From Candidatus Tectomicrobia bacterium (lineage in GTDB: Bacteria; UBA8248): a stretch of 64,000 nucleotides of DNA. Below, one piece after another: positions 1 to 7,402 of this stretch. The DNA lies in assembly GCA_016192135.1 (NCBI GenBank), contig JACPUR010000023.1, positions 44,084 to 108,083 on the forward strand, in the 5' to 3' direction. The translations under genes were made by a program, and so were the position numbers. How positions within the stretch are numbered: the first letter of the stretch is position 1; every line of letters begins with the position of its first letter. The notes under the pieces were generated by a model. The model saw only the letters and a program-made list of their open reading frames with translations, had not been told where the DNA came from and did not search any database.

Positions 1-127
1 GCTGCTGGCATAACCGCAGCGGATGGCGGAGAAGCGGAGCGGCCGAGCTCATGCCGCTGGCCGCGCCGCATGAATTCCTTTCCGGCCGCCTTTGCTGGTA
101 GCATTGGGAACGAGGAGGCACGGAGCC

Positions 128-412
128 ATGAGAAGGGTTTCCAAGGTCAGGACATTGCCAGGGTACCGCCTGGAGCTTGAATTCGACGACGGGGTGTCCG
201 GAACGGCGGACCTCTCCGAGGCCGCCGGCAAGGGCGTGTTCGCCTATTGGCGCGAACCGGGCGCCTTCGGGCAGGTCCGCATCGGCCCGTCCGGCGAACT
301 GGCCTGGGGCGAGCGGGTCGATCTGTGCCCCGACGCGCTCTACCTCAAGGTGACGGGCAAGAAACCGGAGGACCTTTTCCCCGCGCTGCGCGATCAGCCC
401 CTCCGTGCCTGA
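128..412 (+). CDS. DUF2442 domain protein
   Basis: Small 94-residue protein resembling the DUF2442 family: an N-terminal strand-rich stretch (VSKVRTLPGYRLELEFDDG) followed by an ARG/ASP-rich middle and a short C-terminal tail. The biochemical role of the family is not established; members are commonly paired with DUF4160 proteins in toxin-antitoxin-like two-gene units. The ATG at 128 is preceded by a GAGGAGG-type ribosome site at 112-117, which favours it over the upstream ATG at 92. The stop codon overlaps the next gene by 8 bases, so the two are almost certainly translated together. Family assignment is by residue pattern; function is unproven. Confidence 0.75.
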   Translation: MRRVSKVRTLPGYRLELEFDDGVSGTADLSEAAGKGVFAYWREPGAFGQVRIGPSGELAWGERVDLCPDALYLKVTGKKPEDLFPALRDQPLRA

Positions 413-665
413 GATCAGCCGGTTCTACGGCATCGTCATCAAGATGTTCTTCGACGACCACAACCCGCCGCACTTTCACGCGGAATACGGCGGCGGCCTC
501 GCGCTGGTCGATATCCGCACGTTGGCCATGTTTTCGGGCAGATTGCCGCCCCGCGCGACAGGCCTTGTGATCGAGTGGGCGGCGCTCCATCAGCAGGAGC
601 TGCTCGCCGACTGGGAGAGGGCACGCACGAGAGAGGAACTCCGGAAGATTCCGCCCTTGGAATAA
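405..665 (+). CDS. DUF4160 domain protein
   Basis: An 86-residue protein with the DUF4160 signature: an early ISRFYGIVIKMFFDDHNPPHFH segment (split here by function: a hydrophobic strand, then the acidic-aromatic motif FFDDHNPPHFH), followed by AEYGGG and a C-terminal helix of the DWERAR type. The start is GTG at 405, inside the end of the DUF2442 gene (8-base overlap), indicating translational coupling. The pair looks like a compact, possibly toxin-antitoxin-like module, but no activity is established for either member. It ends convergently with the LOG-family gene. Confidence 0.8.
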   Translation: MPEISRFYGIVIKMFFDDHNPPHFHAEYGGGLALVDIRTLAMFSGRLPPRATGLVIEWAALHQQELLADWERARTREELRKIPPLE

Positions 666-693
666 TGAGAACAGCCAAATCGGGAAGATGACC

Positions 694-720
694 GGCAACG
701 CCCCGGGGAAGCCGGTTGCC
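694..720. terminator. weak hairpin between convergent genes
   Basis: A 6-bp inverted repeat (GGCAAC at 694-699, GTTGCC at 715-720) encloses a CCCCGGGG core. It lies between the convergent DUF4160 and LOG-family genes. There is no clear T-tract, so a terminator role is only a positional guess. Confidence 0.3.
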
Positions 721-722
721 CC

Positions 723-1307
723 CTACGTCTCCTCGATGTCCCGCTGGTCGCTGACGTGGGGCGGGGGCGAGTAGTTCACGAGCGCCTCGAGGAGGGCGGC
801 GGGGGTGGACTCGACCCGGAAGAGCTCGAGGTTCTCGGGCCGGACGAAGCCCTCCTCCGTGGCGTGGCGCAGGAAGGCGATGAGGCCGTCGAAGTAGCCC
901 TCCACGTTCAGGAGGCCGATGGGCTTCTTATGGAAGCAGAGCTGGGCCCAGGTGAGGATCTCCATCGTCTCCTCGATGGTCCCCAGGCCGCCCGGCAGGG
1001 CGATGAAGCCGTCCGATAAATTCGCCATGACCGCCTTGCGGGCGTGCATGGACTTGACGATGCGCAGGCTGGTGAGCCCCTCGTGCGGGGGCTCGGCGCC
1101 CATCAGCCGGTCCGGGATGACCCCGATGACCTCGCCCCCGGCGGCGAGGGCGGCGTCCGCCAGCCCGCCCATCATGCCGTTCTGGCCGGCCCCGTAGACC
1201 ACCCCGATGCCCTTGCCCGCCAAGAGCCCGCCCAGCAGGGCGGCGGCCTCCCGGTAGGCGGGGCGCTTGCCCGGCTTGGAGCCGGCGAAGACGCATATCC
1301 GCTTCAA
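723..1307 (-). CDS. LOG family protein (TIGR00730-type nucleotide phosphoribohydrolase)
   Basis: A Rossmann-like LOG protein of 194 residues. The family hydrolyses nucleoside 5'-monophosphates (cytokinin riboside monophosphate or AMP-type substrates) to free base and ribose phosphate. The N-terminal KRICVFAGS strand and the hallmark PGGLGTIEE motif, which carries the catalytic Glu, are intact. I place the start at a TTG at 1307 because it begins exactly at the conserved first strand and has a GGGAGG site about 9 bases upstream. An upstream ATG at 1412 would add a long, low-complexity tail. The gene is monocistronic; its physiological substrate cannot be read from sequence. Confidence 0.88.
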   Translation of the reverse strand: MKRICVFAGSKPGKRPAYREAAALLGGLLAGKGIGVVYGAGQNGMMGGLADAALAAGGEVIGVIPDRLMGAEPPHEGLTSLRIVKSMHARKAVMANLSDGFIALPGGLGTIEETMEILTWAQLCFHKKPIGLLNVEGYFDGLIAFLRHATEEGFVRPENLELFRVESTPAALLEALVNYSPPPHVSDQRDIEET

Positions 1308-1435
1308 TCGGGTTCCTCCCGGCGGCGATCCGGCGAAGGCGGCGCGTTCCCGCCCGCTCCGCTCCCGGCTACAATACCGGAACGCACCGGAGTGGCGAAA
1401 CGGAGGGAACACAGGAGACGCGGGAGGAGGATTCC

Positions 1436-2611
1436 GTGCCGGGGCCGCTCGACGGGGTGAGGGTGCTCGATCTGACCCGGCTGGTCTCGGGCGGGCTCTT
1501 CGGGATGCTCCTCGCCGACGCCGGGGCCGAGGTGGCGAAGGTGGAGGCCCCCGGCCGGGGGGACACCCTGCGCGCCTGGAGCCCGGCCTGGTGGAAGGTG
1601 TACGGGCGGGGGAAGAAGTCCCTCACCCTCGACCTCGGCCGCCCCGCCGGGCGGGAGGCGTTGCGCGCCCTGGCCGCGAAGGCCGACCTCCTGGCCGAGA
1701 ACTTCTTCGCCGGGAAGCTCGAGTCCTGGGGCCTCGGGCCCGGGGCGCTCCTGGCGATCAACCCGCGCCTCGTCATCCTCCGCATCTCGGGCTGGGGGCA
1801 GGAGGGCCCCTACCGGGACCGCCCGGGCTTCGGCACCATGGTGGAGGGGATGAGCGGCTTCGCCTCGATGAACGGCTTCCCGGATTCGCCCCCCCTGCTG
1901 CCCCCTTTCCCCTTGGCCGACATGACGGCCGCCCTCTACGGGGTGGCCGCCGCCATGTTCGCGCTCTACCATCGGGACGCGCGCGGGGGCGGGGGACAGG
2001 TGATCGACCTGGCCCTGCACGAGCCCCTGTTCAGCATCCTGGGCCCCCTCGCGGCGGACTTCCTCCTGCACGGCAAGAAGCGCGCCCGCACCGGCAACCG
2101 TTCCCTCACCTCCGCCCCGCGCAACCTCTACCCCGCCCGGGACGGCCGCTGGATCGCCCTCGCCGCCTCCACCCAGCCCATGGCGGAGCGCCTCTTCCGC
2201 GCCATCGGGCGCGAGGACCTGATCGCGGACCCCCGCTTCGCGGACAACGCGGCCCGCGTCGCCCACGCCGGGGAGCTGGACGCCATCCTCGCCGGGGAGA
2301 TCGCCCGGCGCACCTGCGCGGAGAACCTGGCCCGCTTCGAGGCGGGGGGCGTCACGGCGAGCCCCGTCTACGACATCGAGGACGTCCTGGCCGACCCCCA
2401 CTTCCAGGCCCGCGAGCTCGTCCGCCACGTCCCGGACCCGGACTACGGCGCGGTCCCGATGCAGGGGGCCTTCCCCCGGATGTCCGGGACGCCCCTCGGC
2501 ATCCGCTGGACCGGGCCCGCCCTCGGGGCCCACACCGGCGAGGTGCTCTCCTCCTGGCTCGGCTGGGACGCGGAGCGGGTGGAGGCGCTGCGGCGGGAGG
2601 GGGCGATTTAG
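1436..2611 (+). CDS. CaiB/BaiF (family III) CoA-transferase
   Basis: A 391-residue family III CoA-transferase, which moves CoA between carboxylic acids through an aspartyl-CoA thioester. Visible family features are the N-terminal LDGVRVLDLTRLVSGG segment, the GAEVAKVEAPGRGD motif near residue 40, the PGFGTMVEGMSGF region and the C-terminal ARELVRHVPDPDYG block. Start GTG at 1436 follows a strong GGAGGAGG site. It is a single gene with no neighbouring acyl-CoA dehydrogenase, so the acyl substrate is unknown. It is followed by intergenic palindromic repeats. Confidence 0.9.
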   Translation: MPGPLDGVRVLDLTRLVSGGLFGMLLADAGAEVAKVEAPGRGDTLRAWSPAWWKVYGRGKKSLTLDLGRPAGREALRALAAKADLLAENFFAGKLESWGLGPGALLAINPRLVILRISGWGQEGPYRDRPGFGTMVEGMSGFASMNGFPDSPPLLPPFPLADMTAALYGVAAAMFALYHRDARGGGGQVIDLALHEPLFSILGPLAADFLLHGKKRARTGNRSLTSAPRNLYPARDGRWIALAASTQPMAERLFRAIGREDLIADPRFADNAARVAHAGELDAILAGEIARRTCAENLARFEAGGVTASPVYDIEDVLADPHFQARELVRHVPDPDYGAVPMQGAFPRMSGTPLGIRWTGPALGAHTGEVLSSWLGWDAERVEALRREGAI

Positions 2612-2636
2612 AGATACGCGCGAAAGGCAATGTCCG

Positions 2637-2751
2637 CAGGGGCGATTTTTGTCATCGCCCGCCGTCACCAGTGAAGGGGGCGAACACAAGGTTCGCCCCT
2701 ACAGATACGTTTGGACATTCGTCTGTAGGGGCGGGTTTGAAACCCGCCTGC
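2637..2751. repeat. cluster of three GTAGGGGC-type palindromes
   Basis: Three imperfect palindromes of a dispersed family lie behind the CoA-transferase gene: 2637-2660 (core ATTTTTGTCAT), 2676-2702 (core GAACACAAGGTTC) and 2724-2751 (core GGTTTGAAACC). Outer arms share AGGGGCG and CGCCCCTAC. The first two units recur in the same order at 42299-42358. Such units resemble REP or MITE-like elements; no transposase is nearby. Confidence 0.8.
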
Positions 2752-2778
2752 AGACGGATCGTCAGCAGTGTTGGGTTT

Positions 2779-2883
2779 CCCCCTCCCCCCGGGAGGTCGG
2801 GCCCGCATGGGCCCGATGGGGGAGGGAATCGGTCAGGAAGACGTTCCCCCACCCCACCCTCCCCCGGAGGGGGAGGGAAAGGT
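2779..2883. repeat. C/G-rich hairpin repeat, copy 1
   Basis: About 105 bases of pyrimidine-rich and purine-rich blocks. They include CCCCGGGAGGTCGGG, a GGGCCCGCATGGGCCC palindrome and a terminal CTCCCCCGGAGGGGGAG hairpin. A closely similar element occurs at 7203-7312. It probably folds as several stacked stems; origin unknown. Confidence 0.7.
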
Positions 2884-2898
2884 ATCGCCCGATCCCCC

Positions 2899-3741
2899 CT
2901 ACCCCCGCGCGAAGAGCGCCACCGCCAGCGCCGCGAAGAGGACGCCCGCCGCCTTCCGCGGGGTGAGGCGCTCCCCCAGGAAGAGGACCGCCAGCAGCCC
3001 CGTCAGCACGAAGCTGAGCTGGGCGATGGGGGCGACCACCACGGCCTCCCCGTGGGTGAAGGCCACCGCGAGCGCGACGTAGCTCGAGGAGGTGAGCACC
3101 CCGCAGAGGAGGGGCAGCCAGAGCGGGGGCCCCCGCCGGGGGAGGGGGTCGCGCCGCCACAGGGCGAAGGGGACGGCGGCCAGGGTCACGCCCATCCCCT
3201 GGGCCGCGGTGATGGCGGCGGGCGGGGCGCCGTGGCGCAGGGCCAGCTTGTAGAAGAGCCCGATGAGGCCGAACAGGCACATGGCCGAGAGGGCGAGGAG
3301 GAGGGAGCGGCGGTCCCCCCCGGCGGCGGCCATCCCGCTCCCCCCGGCCAGGACGGCCAGGGCGGCGAGGGCGAGCGCCCCGCCCTTGGCCCAGGTGAAG
3401 CTCTCCCCCAGGAGGGCGACGGTCAGGGCCGCCGTCACGGCGAAGTTGAGCCGCACGATGGGGACGAGGGCCACCGCCTCCCCCCGGCGCATGGCCAGGA
3501 GCAGGAACAAGAAGGCGGTGAAGGCGAGGAGGCCGTTCCCCAGCCCGAAGAGGAGGCCGGGGGCCCAGGCGAGGTCCCCGCGCCACCCGGCGAGGGCCAG
3601 GGCGCTCGGGACATAGGCCGCGTTCTGGATGAGCATGAAGGGGGCCGCGCGGAGCTCCCAGCGCTGGCCCCACTTGTAGAGAAAGTCGCTCACCCCGAGG
3701 AGGCCGAGCGAGACGAGCGCGAAAAGCACCTCGGGCGGCAC
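2899..3741 (-). CDS. EamA/DMT-superfamily membrane transporter
   Basis: A 280-residue, strongly hydrophobic protein with about ten predicted transmembrane helices in two related halves, the arrangement of the EamA drug/metabolite transporter family. The second half ends with AQLSFVLTGLLAVLFLGERLT, matching the typical end of an EamA repeat (a GER/GE motif near the last helices). Members export or take up amino acids, nucleotide sugars or other metabolites across the inner membrane; the substrate cannot be inferred. It lies upstream of the repeat cluster and is separated from the HU gene by 73 bases. Confidence 0.85.
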   Translation of the reverse strand: MPPEVLFALVSLGLLGVSDFLYKWGQRWELRAAPFMLIQNAAYVPSALALAGWRGDLAWAPGLLFGLGNGLLAFTAFLFLLLAMRRGEAVALVPIVRLNFAVTAALTVALLGESFTWAKGGALALAALAVLAGGSGMAAAGGDRRSLLLALSAMCLFGLIGLFYKLALRHGAPPAAITAAQGMGVTLAAVPFALWRRDPLPRRGPPLWLPLLCGVLTSSSYVALAVAFTHGEAVVVAPIAQLSFVLTGLLAVLFLGERLTPRKAAGVLFAALAVALFARG

Positions 3742-3814
3742 GGGCCCTCCGGGGGGAGCGCGGCCGGCGGGCCGCGCCCGCCACTTCCGGGGCGGCGGGA
3801 AGGGAGGCCGGACC

Positions 3815-4093
3815 TCAGGAGCCCGAGATGGAGCTCTTCAGTTCCTTGCCGGGGGTGAACTTCGGGACGGCCTTGGCCGAGATGTGAATCGTCTCGCCGG
3901 TCTTGGGGTTCCGCCCCGTGCGGGCCTTCGACTCGCGCACGGAGAAGGTGCCGAAGCCTGAAATCACGACCCGCTCCCGGGACTTAAGGGCGTCGGTGAC
4001 CCGATCGAGCATGGCGTTGAACATTTGCTCGGCCTTCGCCCGGGGGATCTCCCCTGTCGCCGCCATCGCTGCAACGAGATCGCTCTTGGTCAC
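3815..4093 (-). CDS. hup: HU/IHF-family DNA-binding protein
   Basis: A 92-residue nucleoid protein. The N-terminal helices (MTKSDLVAAMA) dimerise, VISGFGTFSVRE forms the beta saddle, and GRNPKTGETIHI is the DNA-minor-groove-binding arm containing the intercalating Pro. The length is typical of HU. Start ATG 4093 is preceded by an AAGGAGA site. A well-formed sigma70-like promoter lies upstream at 4151-4180, within the divergent region shared with the NUDIX gene. It could be HU or one subunit of IHF; with only one copy in the window this cannot be settled. Confidence 0.95.
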   Translation of the reverse strand: MTKSDLVAAMAATGEIPRAKAEQMFNAMLDRVTDALKSRERVVISGFGTFSVRESKARTGRNPKTGETIHISAKAVPKFTPGKELKSSISGS

Positions 4094-4150
4094 GGTTTTT
4101 CTCCTTCGGGCAAGGGGTTGCCAATTTCAATTTTCAATAAATGCATAAAA

Positions 4151-4180
4151 ATGATACGTTTGGCCGTTCTGGCCTGTCAA
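4151..4180 (-). promoter_or_regulatory. sigma70-like promoter for the HU gene
   Basis: On the minus strand, TTGACA (4180-4175) and TATCAT (4156-4151) are separated by 18 bases. The sequence lies 58 bases ahead of the HU start in an AT-richer stretch, leaving a plausible 5' leader. Confidence 0.7.
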
Positions 4181-4219
4181 TGCCCGATTTTACGGGATTT
4201 TTTCAGGGTGGGCCGCTTC

Positions 4220-4669
4220 GTGGGCCGCGAGTACCCGCTCCGCCCCATCGTGGGCGTCGGAGCCATAATTCTCAAAGAATCAGACGTTTTGGTGGTCCGG
4301 AGGGGGCGCCCCCCGCGCCAGGGGGAGTGGAGCGTGCCCGGGGGGGCGGTCAAGCTGGGGGAGACCCTGGAGGAAGCCCTGAGGCGAGAGATTCTCGAGG
4401 AGACGGGCCTGATCATCGAAATTCTCGGCCGCTGCGCCGTGATCGACCGGGTCACGCGCGACTCCTGGGAGCGCGTCCGTTACCATTATGTGATCGTCGA
4501 TTTCGTCTGCCGCCCTCTCGGCGGGGAGCTCAAGGCCGGGAGCGACATCTCCGAGGCCATGTGGCACCCGCTGGCGGACCTCCCGAGCCTCGCCCCCATG
4601 ACGCCGGGCACCGCCCAGATCATCCTCGACTCCGCCGAGCGCTTCCGGCGGGGCGCGCTGGCCGGCTGA
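4220..4669 (+). CDS. NUDIX hydrolase
   Basis: A NUDIX pyrophosphohydrolase of 149 residues, cleaving nucleoside diphosphates linked to another moiety. The Nudix box is complete (GGAVKLGETLEEALRREILE, continuing ETGL), and is preceded by the usual REYPLRPIVGVGAII opening. This opening is the reason for choosing the GTG at 4220; a GTG at 4208 is also possible, and an AGGGTGG element lies between them at 4205-4211. The gene is divergent from HU and its promoter region overlaps the HU promoter. The substrate may be ADP-ribose or another nucleotide derivative; this is not resolvable. Confidence 0.88.
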   Translation: MGREYPLRPIVGVGAIILKESDVLVVRRGRPPRQGEWSVPGGAVKLGETLEEALRREILEETGLIIEILGRCAVIDRVTRDSWERVRYHYVIVDFVCRPLGGELKAGSDISEAMWHPLADLPSLAPMTPGTAQIILDSAERFRRGALAG

Positions 4670-4999
4670 GCGGCCGCCCGCCTTCATTCGCCCACAGAAG
4701 AAATCGATCCCATTGAATTGACGGCCGGAGCGGAGAAATGCGCTTGCGCCGCGCGGCAAAAACACGCCGCGGGGGAAGGGGTGAGGGAAGCCGCCCGGCT
4801 GTTGAATTCTCCCCCGCCCCGCCCCTCTCCCCCAAAGGGCCAGGGGGGAAAGATCCTCAACGAAGAACACCGCGAGATTGCAGGAGTCCCGATGCCGGCG
4901 CGTCGGCTTCCCCGTTTTTGACATTCCCCCGGCCCTTCGCGCAGAATCGCCGCGTTCCGCTGCCGATTTCTCCTCCCCACGAGCGCCGGGGCCACCGCG
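4670..4999. other. gene-free stretch before the kinase-like gene
   Basis: No coding sequence is supported here. It contains a purine/pyrimidine-rich block at about 4810-4852 (CCCCTCTCCC paired with GGGGGGA) resembling the C/G-rich repeats elsewhere, and ends 20 bases after a TCCTCCCC tract. No clear promoter was recognised. Confidence 0.5.
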
Positions 5000-5848
5000 A
5001 TGGACGCGAACGAGGACATCCTGCGCCGCCTCGAATCCCTCGGCCTGGGCGAGGGGGCCTACGCCCGCCTGAAGTCCCTGGTCGAGCTGATGGAGCAGGC
5101 GGCCGGGGGCGCCACGGGCGACCTCGCGGCCCAGGTCCAGCGCGCCGCCGAGAGCAGCCGGCTCAAGACCCTCTTCCTCCAGCTCGTGAGCCGGGAGCTG
5201 GGGGGGCCGTTCGGGGAGCTGCGAAAGCGGGTCGAGGAGATGGCGCAGGAGCCCGACCCCTGGAAGCTGCGGGAGGGGCTCAAGGAGCTCTCCGAGTCCC
5301 TCGACCGGCTGGGGGGCACGGTGCGGAACCTGATCGACACCTCCTCCATGGAGTCGGGCGCGGTGCGGCTCCGCCGGGAGGGGGTGGATCTCTCGATGAT
5401 CGTGAGCGACCGCATCAGCCGCCGCCTCCGGCGGCTGCGGGGCTACCGCATCCAGCCCGAGCTGCCCCCGGGGGCGCTGCGCGCCCTGGCCGACCGCGAG
5501 CGCCTCACCCTCCTCATCGACGATCTCCTGGACACCGCCATCCACCTCTCCCCCGGGGGGGGCAACATCCTCGTGCGCCTCGCGCGCAAGGAGGACGAGA
5601 TCGTCCTCTCCACCGAGTGCCGCTCGGCCCAGCTCCCCGAGAGCCGCCCGGCCTCCATCCTCGAGTGGCTGGAGGAGGACATCGAGGAGGCGGGGGCCTT
5701 GGTGGGCACCGGCCTCAGCCTCTACCGCGCCCACCTCACCGCGGGGATGCTGGGCGGCCGGATGGACGTGGCCTCCCTGGAGGAGGACGGAGGCGTCTCC
5801 TTCATCGTCCGCATCCCCTTCCTCGAGGAGCCGGCCGTCCGTGCCTGA
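5000..5848 (+). CDS. degenerate histidine-kinase-like protein (pseudo-kinase)
   Basis: A 282-residue soluble protein with the layout of a HisKA plus HATPase core but with key residues replaced. At the H-box position the sequence is LVSRELGGPF (residues 62-71), with Arg65 where the phospho-accepting His should be. The N-box region reads DDLLDTAIHLSPGGG, so both usual Asn residues are lost. No DxGxG box is present, although a GTGLSLY G2-like motif remains near residue 236. It has no transmembrane segment and no neighbouring response regulator. It may act as a scaffold or partner of a true kinase. It overlaps the next gene by 8 bases. Confidence 0.7.
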   Translation: MDANEDILRRLESLGLGEGAYARLKSLVELMEQAAGGATGDLAAQVQRAAESSRLKTLFLQLVSRELGGPFGELRKRVEEMAQEPDPWKLREGLKELSESLDRLGGTVRNLIDTSSMESGAVRLRREGVDLSMIVSDRISRRLRRLRGYRIQPELPPGALRALADRERLTLLIDDLLDTAIHLSPGGGNILVRLARKEDEIVLSTECRSAQLPESRPASILEWLEEDIEEAGALVGTGLSLYRAHLTAGMLGGRMDVASLEEDGGVSFIVRIPFLEEPAVRA

Positions 5849-6914
5849 GCGCCGCCGCGTCGCCGCCTCCGCCCTGGCCGACTTCGCCGCCCGGGCCATC
5901 CGCACCCTGGGCGCGCCCGGGGACATGGCGCGCACGGCGGCCGAGGTCCTGGCCGCCGCCGACCTGCGGGGCATCTTCAGCCACGGCGTGGCGGGGGGGA
6001 CGGGCCTCATGGAGCTGGTCGAGCGCACGCGGGCCAAGGCCATCGACCCGGCCGCCCGGCCCGAGGTGAAGCGCCGGGAGGACCAGGCCGCCGCCTCGAT
6101 GGACGGCCGGGGAGGCATGGGGCCCGTCGCCGCCATGCAGGCCGCCCACTTGGCGGGGGACCTGGCCGAGCGCTACGGGGTGGGCCGGGTGCACGTCCGC
6201 AACGCCAACCACTTCGGGGCCGCCTGCGTCTACGTCGAGGCCCTGGCCGCCCGGGGCCTCGCCGCCCGGGCCACCTGCACCTCGGGGGCCTGGCTCGTGC
6301 CCTACGGGGGGGAGCGCGTCCGCCTGGGCACCAATCCCATCGCCTGGGTGATGCCCCTCGGGGAGGGCGAGGAGCCCATCGTCATCGACATCGCCACCAC
6401 CCAGCGGGCGGTGAGCCCGGCCATCCGCGCCGCCCGGGCGGGGGACCCCCTCCCGCCGGACTACATGGTGGACGAGCGCGGCGCCCCGCTCGAGGGCGTG
6501 GTCCCCTACGAGAGGCTCCTCAAGGGCTCGGTGCGCCCCCTGGGCGGGGAGCGCTTCGGCTACAAGGGCTCGGGCCTGAACATCCTGGTGGAGCTCGACA
6601 ACGTGATGGGCGGGGGCTCGACGGAGCGCATCCCCAACATGCGCGAAACCCCGCACAGCCGGGTCTCCCAGACCTTCGAGGCCTGGCGGGTCGACGTGCT
6701 CTATCCCGAGGCCGAGGCCCGCCGCCGCCTGGCCGAGACGGTGGCCGACATCCGGCGCTACGGCGGCCCCGGGATGCTCATGCCGGGGGAGCGCGAGGCG
6801 CGTCACAAGGCCGACGCCCTCCGGAACGGAATCCCCTACGAGCCCTCCCAATGGGAGACCCTGCGCCGGCTGGGGGAGGAGACGGGGGTCGAGCCGCCGG
6901 GGCCGGTGGGATGA
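5841..6914 (+). CDS. Ldh-family (malate/L-lactate/ureidoglycolate-type) dehydrogenase
   Basis: A 357-residue NAD(P)-dependent 2-hydroxyacid dehydrogenase of the YlbC/YiaK/ComC type, unrelated to classical Rossmann LDH. Family marks include the GIFSHGV motif near residue 45 with the catalytic-region His, NANHFGAA near residue 120, LGTNPIAW, and FGYKGSGLNILVE. Start GTG at 5841 lies inside the upstream kinase-like gene, implying translational coupling. Oxidation of a 2-hydroxyacid to a 2-oxoacid is the family reaction; the substrate is not predictable. It is followed by a repeat-rich gap. Confidence 0.88.
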   Translation: MPERRRVAASALADFAARAIRTLGAPGDMARTAAEVLAAADLRGIFSHGVAGGTGLMELVERTRAKAIDPAARPEVKRREDQAAASMDGRGGMGPVAAMQAAHLAGDLAERYGVGRVHVRNANHFGAACVYVEALAARGLAARATCTSGAWLVPYGGERVRLGTNPIAWVMPLGEGEEPIVIDIATTQRAVSPAIRAARAGDPLPPDYMVDERGAPLEGVVPYERLLKGSVRPLGGERFGYKGSGLNILVELDNVMGGGSTERIPNMRETPHSRVSQTFEAWRVDVLYPEAEARRRLAETVADIRRYGGPGMLMPGEREARHKADALRNGIPYEPSQWETLRRLGEETGVEPPGPVG

Positions 6915-6936
6915 GGCGAGGGGACCGAACGCGCCC

Positions 6937-7156
6937 GTAGGGGCGAGGCATGCCTCGCCCCTGCAATCGCCTCGTCGGCGGATGTGTCTGTAGGGGCGAC
7001 CCCCCGTGGCCGCCCCGCCAGGGCAGGCGCGGGGGCCTGCCCCTACGAGCGCCCGAGAGGGAAAGCCAGAACAGGTATCCGTAGGGGCGGTTCGCGAACC
7101 GCCCCTACATCATCCATAGCGAACACGTCCGTAGGGGCGAACCTCGTGTTCGCCCT
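6937..7156. repeat. cluster of GTAGGGGC-type palindromes
   Basis: Four elements of the dispersed family: 6937-6964 (core AGGCATGCCT), a composite of two at 6990-7046 (cores rich in GTGGCC and GCGGGGGCC), 7081-7108 (perfect core GGTTCGCGAACC) and a partial one at 7131-7156 (core AACCTCGTGTT). A degenerate relative is visible near 7341-7359. Most of the 490-base gap between the dehydrogenase and CorC-like genes is filled by these and the next repeat. Confidence 0.8.
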
Positions 7157-7202
7157 CTGTCGTCATGGCGGGGACTCTGCGGCGCCCGTGACCATCTAGC
7201 CT

Positions 7203-7312
7203 CTCTCCTCCTCCCACCGGGAGGTCGGGCCCGCATGGGCCCGAGGGGGGAGGGAAACGCATCGGCGGAGGCCCTCTCCCCCACCCTACCCTCCCCCGGA
7301 GGGGGAGGGGAA
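7203..7312. repeat. C/G-rich hairpin repeat, copy 2
   Basis: A second copy of the element at 2779-2883: it again holds CCGGGAGGTCGGG, the GGGCCCGCATGGGCCC palindrome and a final CTCCCCCGGAGGGGGAG hairpin. The internal spacer differs between copies, but the order of blocks is the same. Confidence 0.7.
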
Positions 7313-7402
7313 AAGCATTGCGGCCAGTGCGCCTCCCTCCGTAGGTGCGCACGACCGCATACCACTCGGATTGTTTGATCGGGTGGGTGAACGCGCCGCC
7401 CC

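Noticed and set aside
1..127. Small minus-strand open frame before the DUF2442 gene
   Set aside because: No ribosome site, poor composition and partial overlap with the real gene.
3758..3777. GCGCGGCC/GGCCGCGC hairpin as a terminator after HU
   Set aside because: No T-tract follows and the stem is easily explained by GC-rich sequence; evidence too weak.
1267..3858. Very long open frame (over 800 codons) opposite and across real genes
   Set aside because: Arg/Gly/Pro-rich, no family match, and it overlaps the CoA-transferase and transporter genes; it is a GC-composition artefact.
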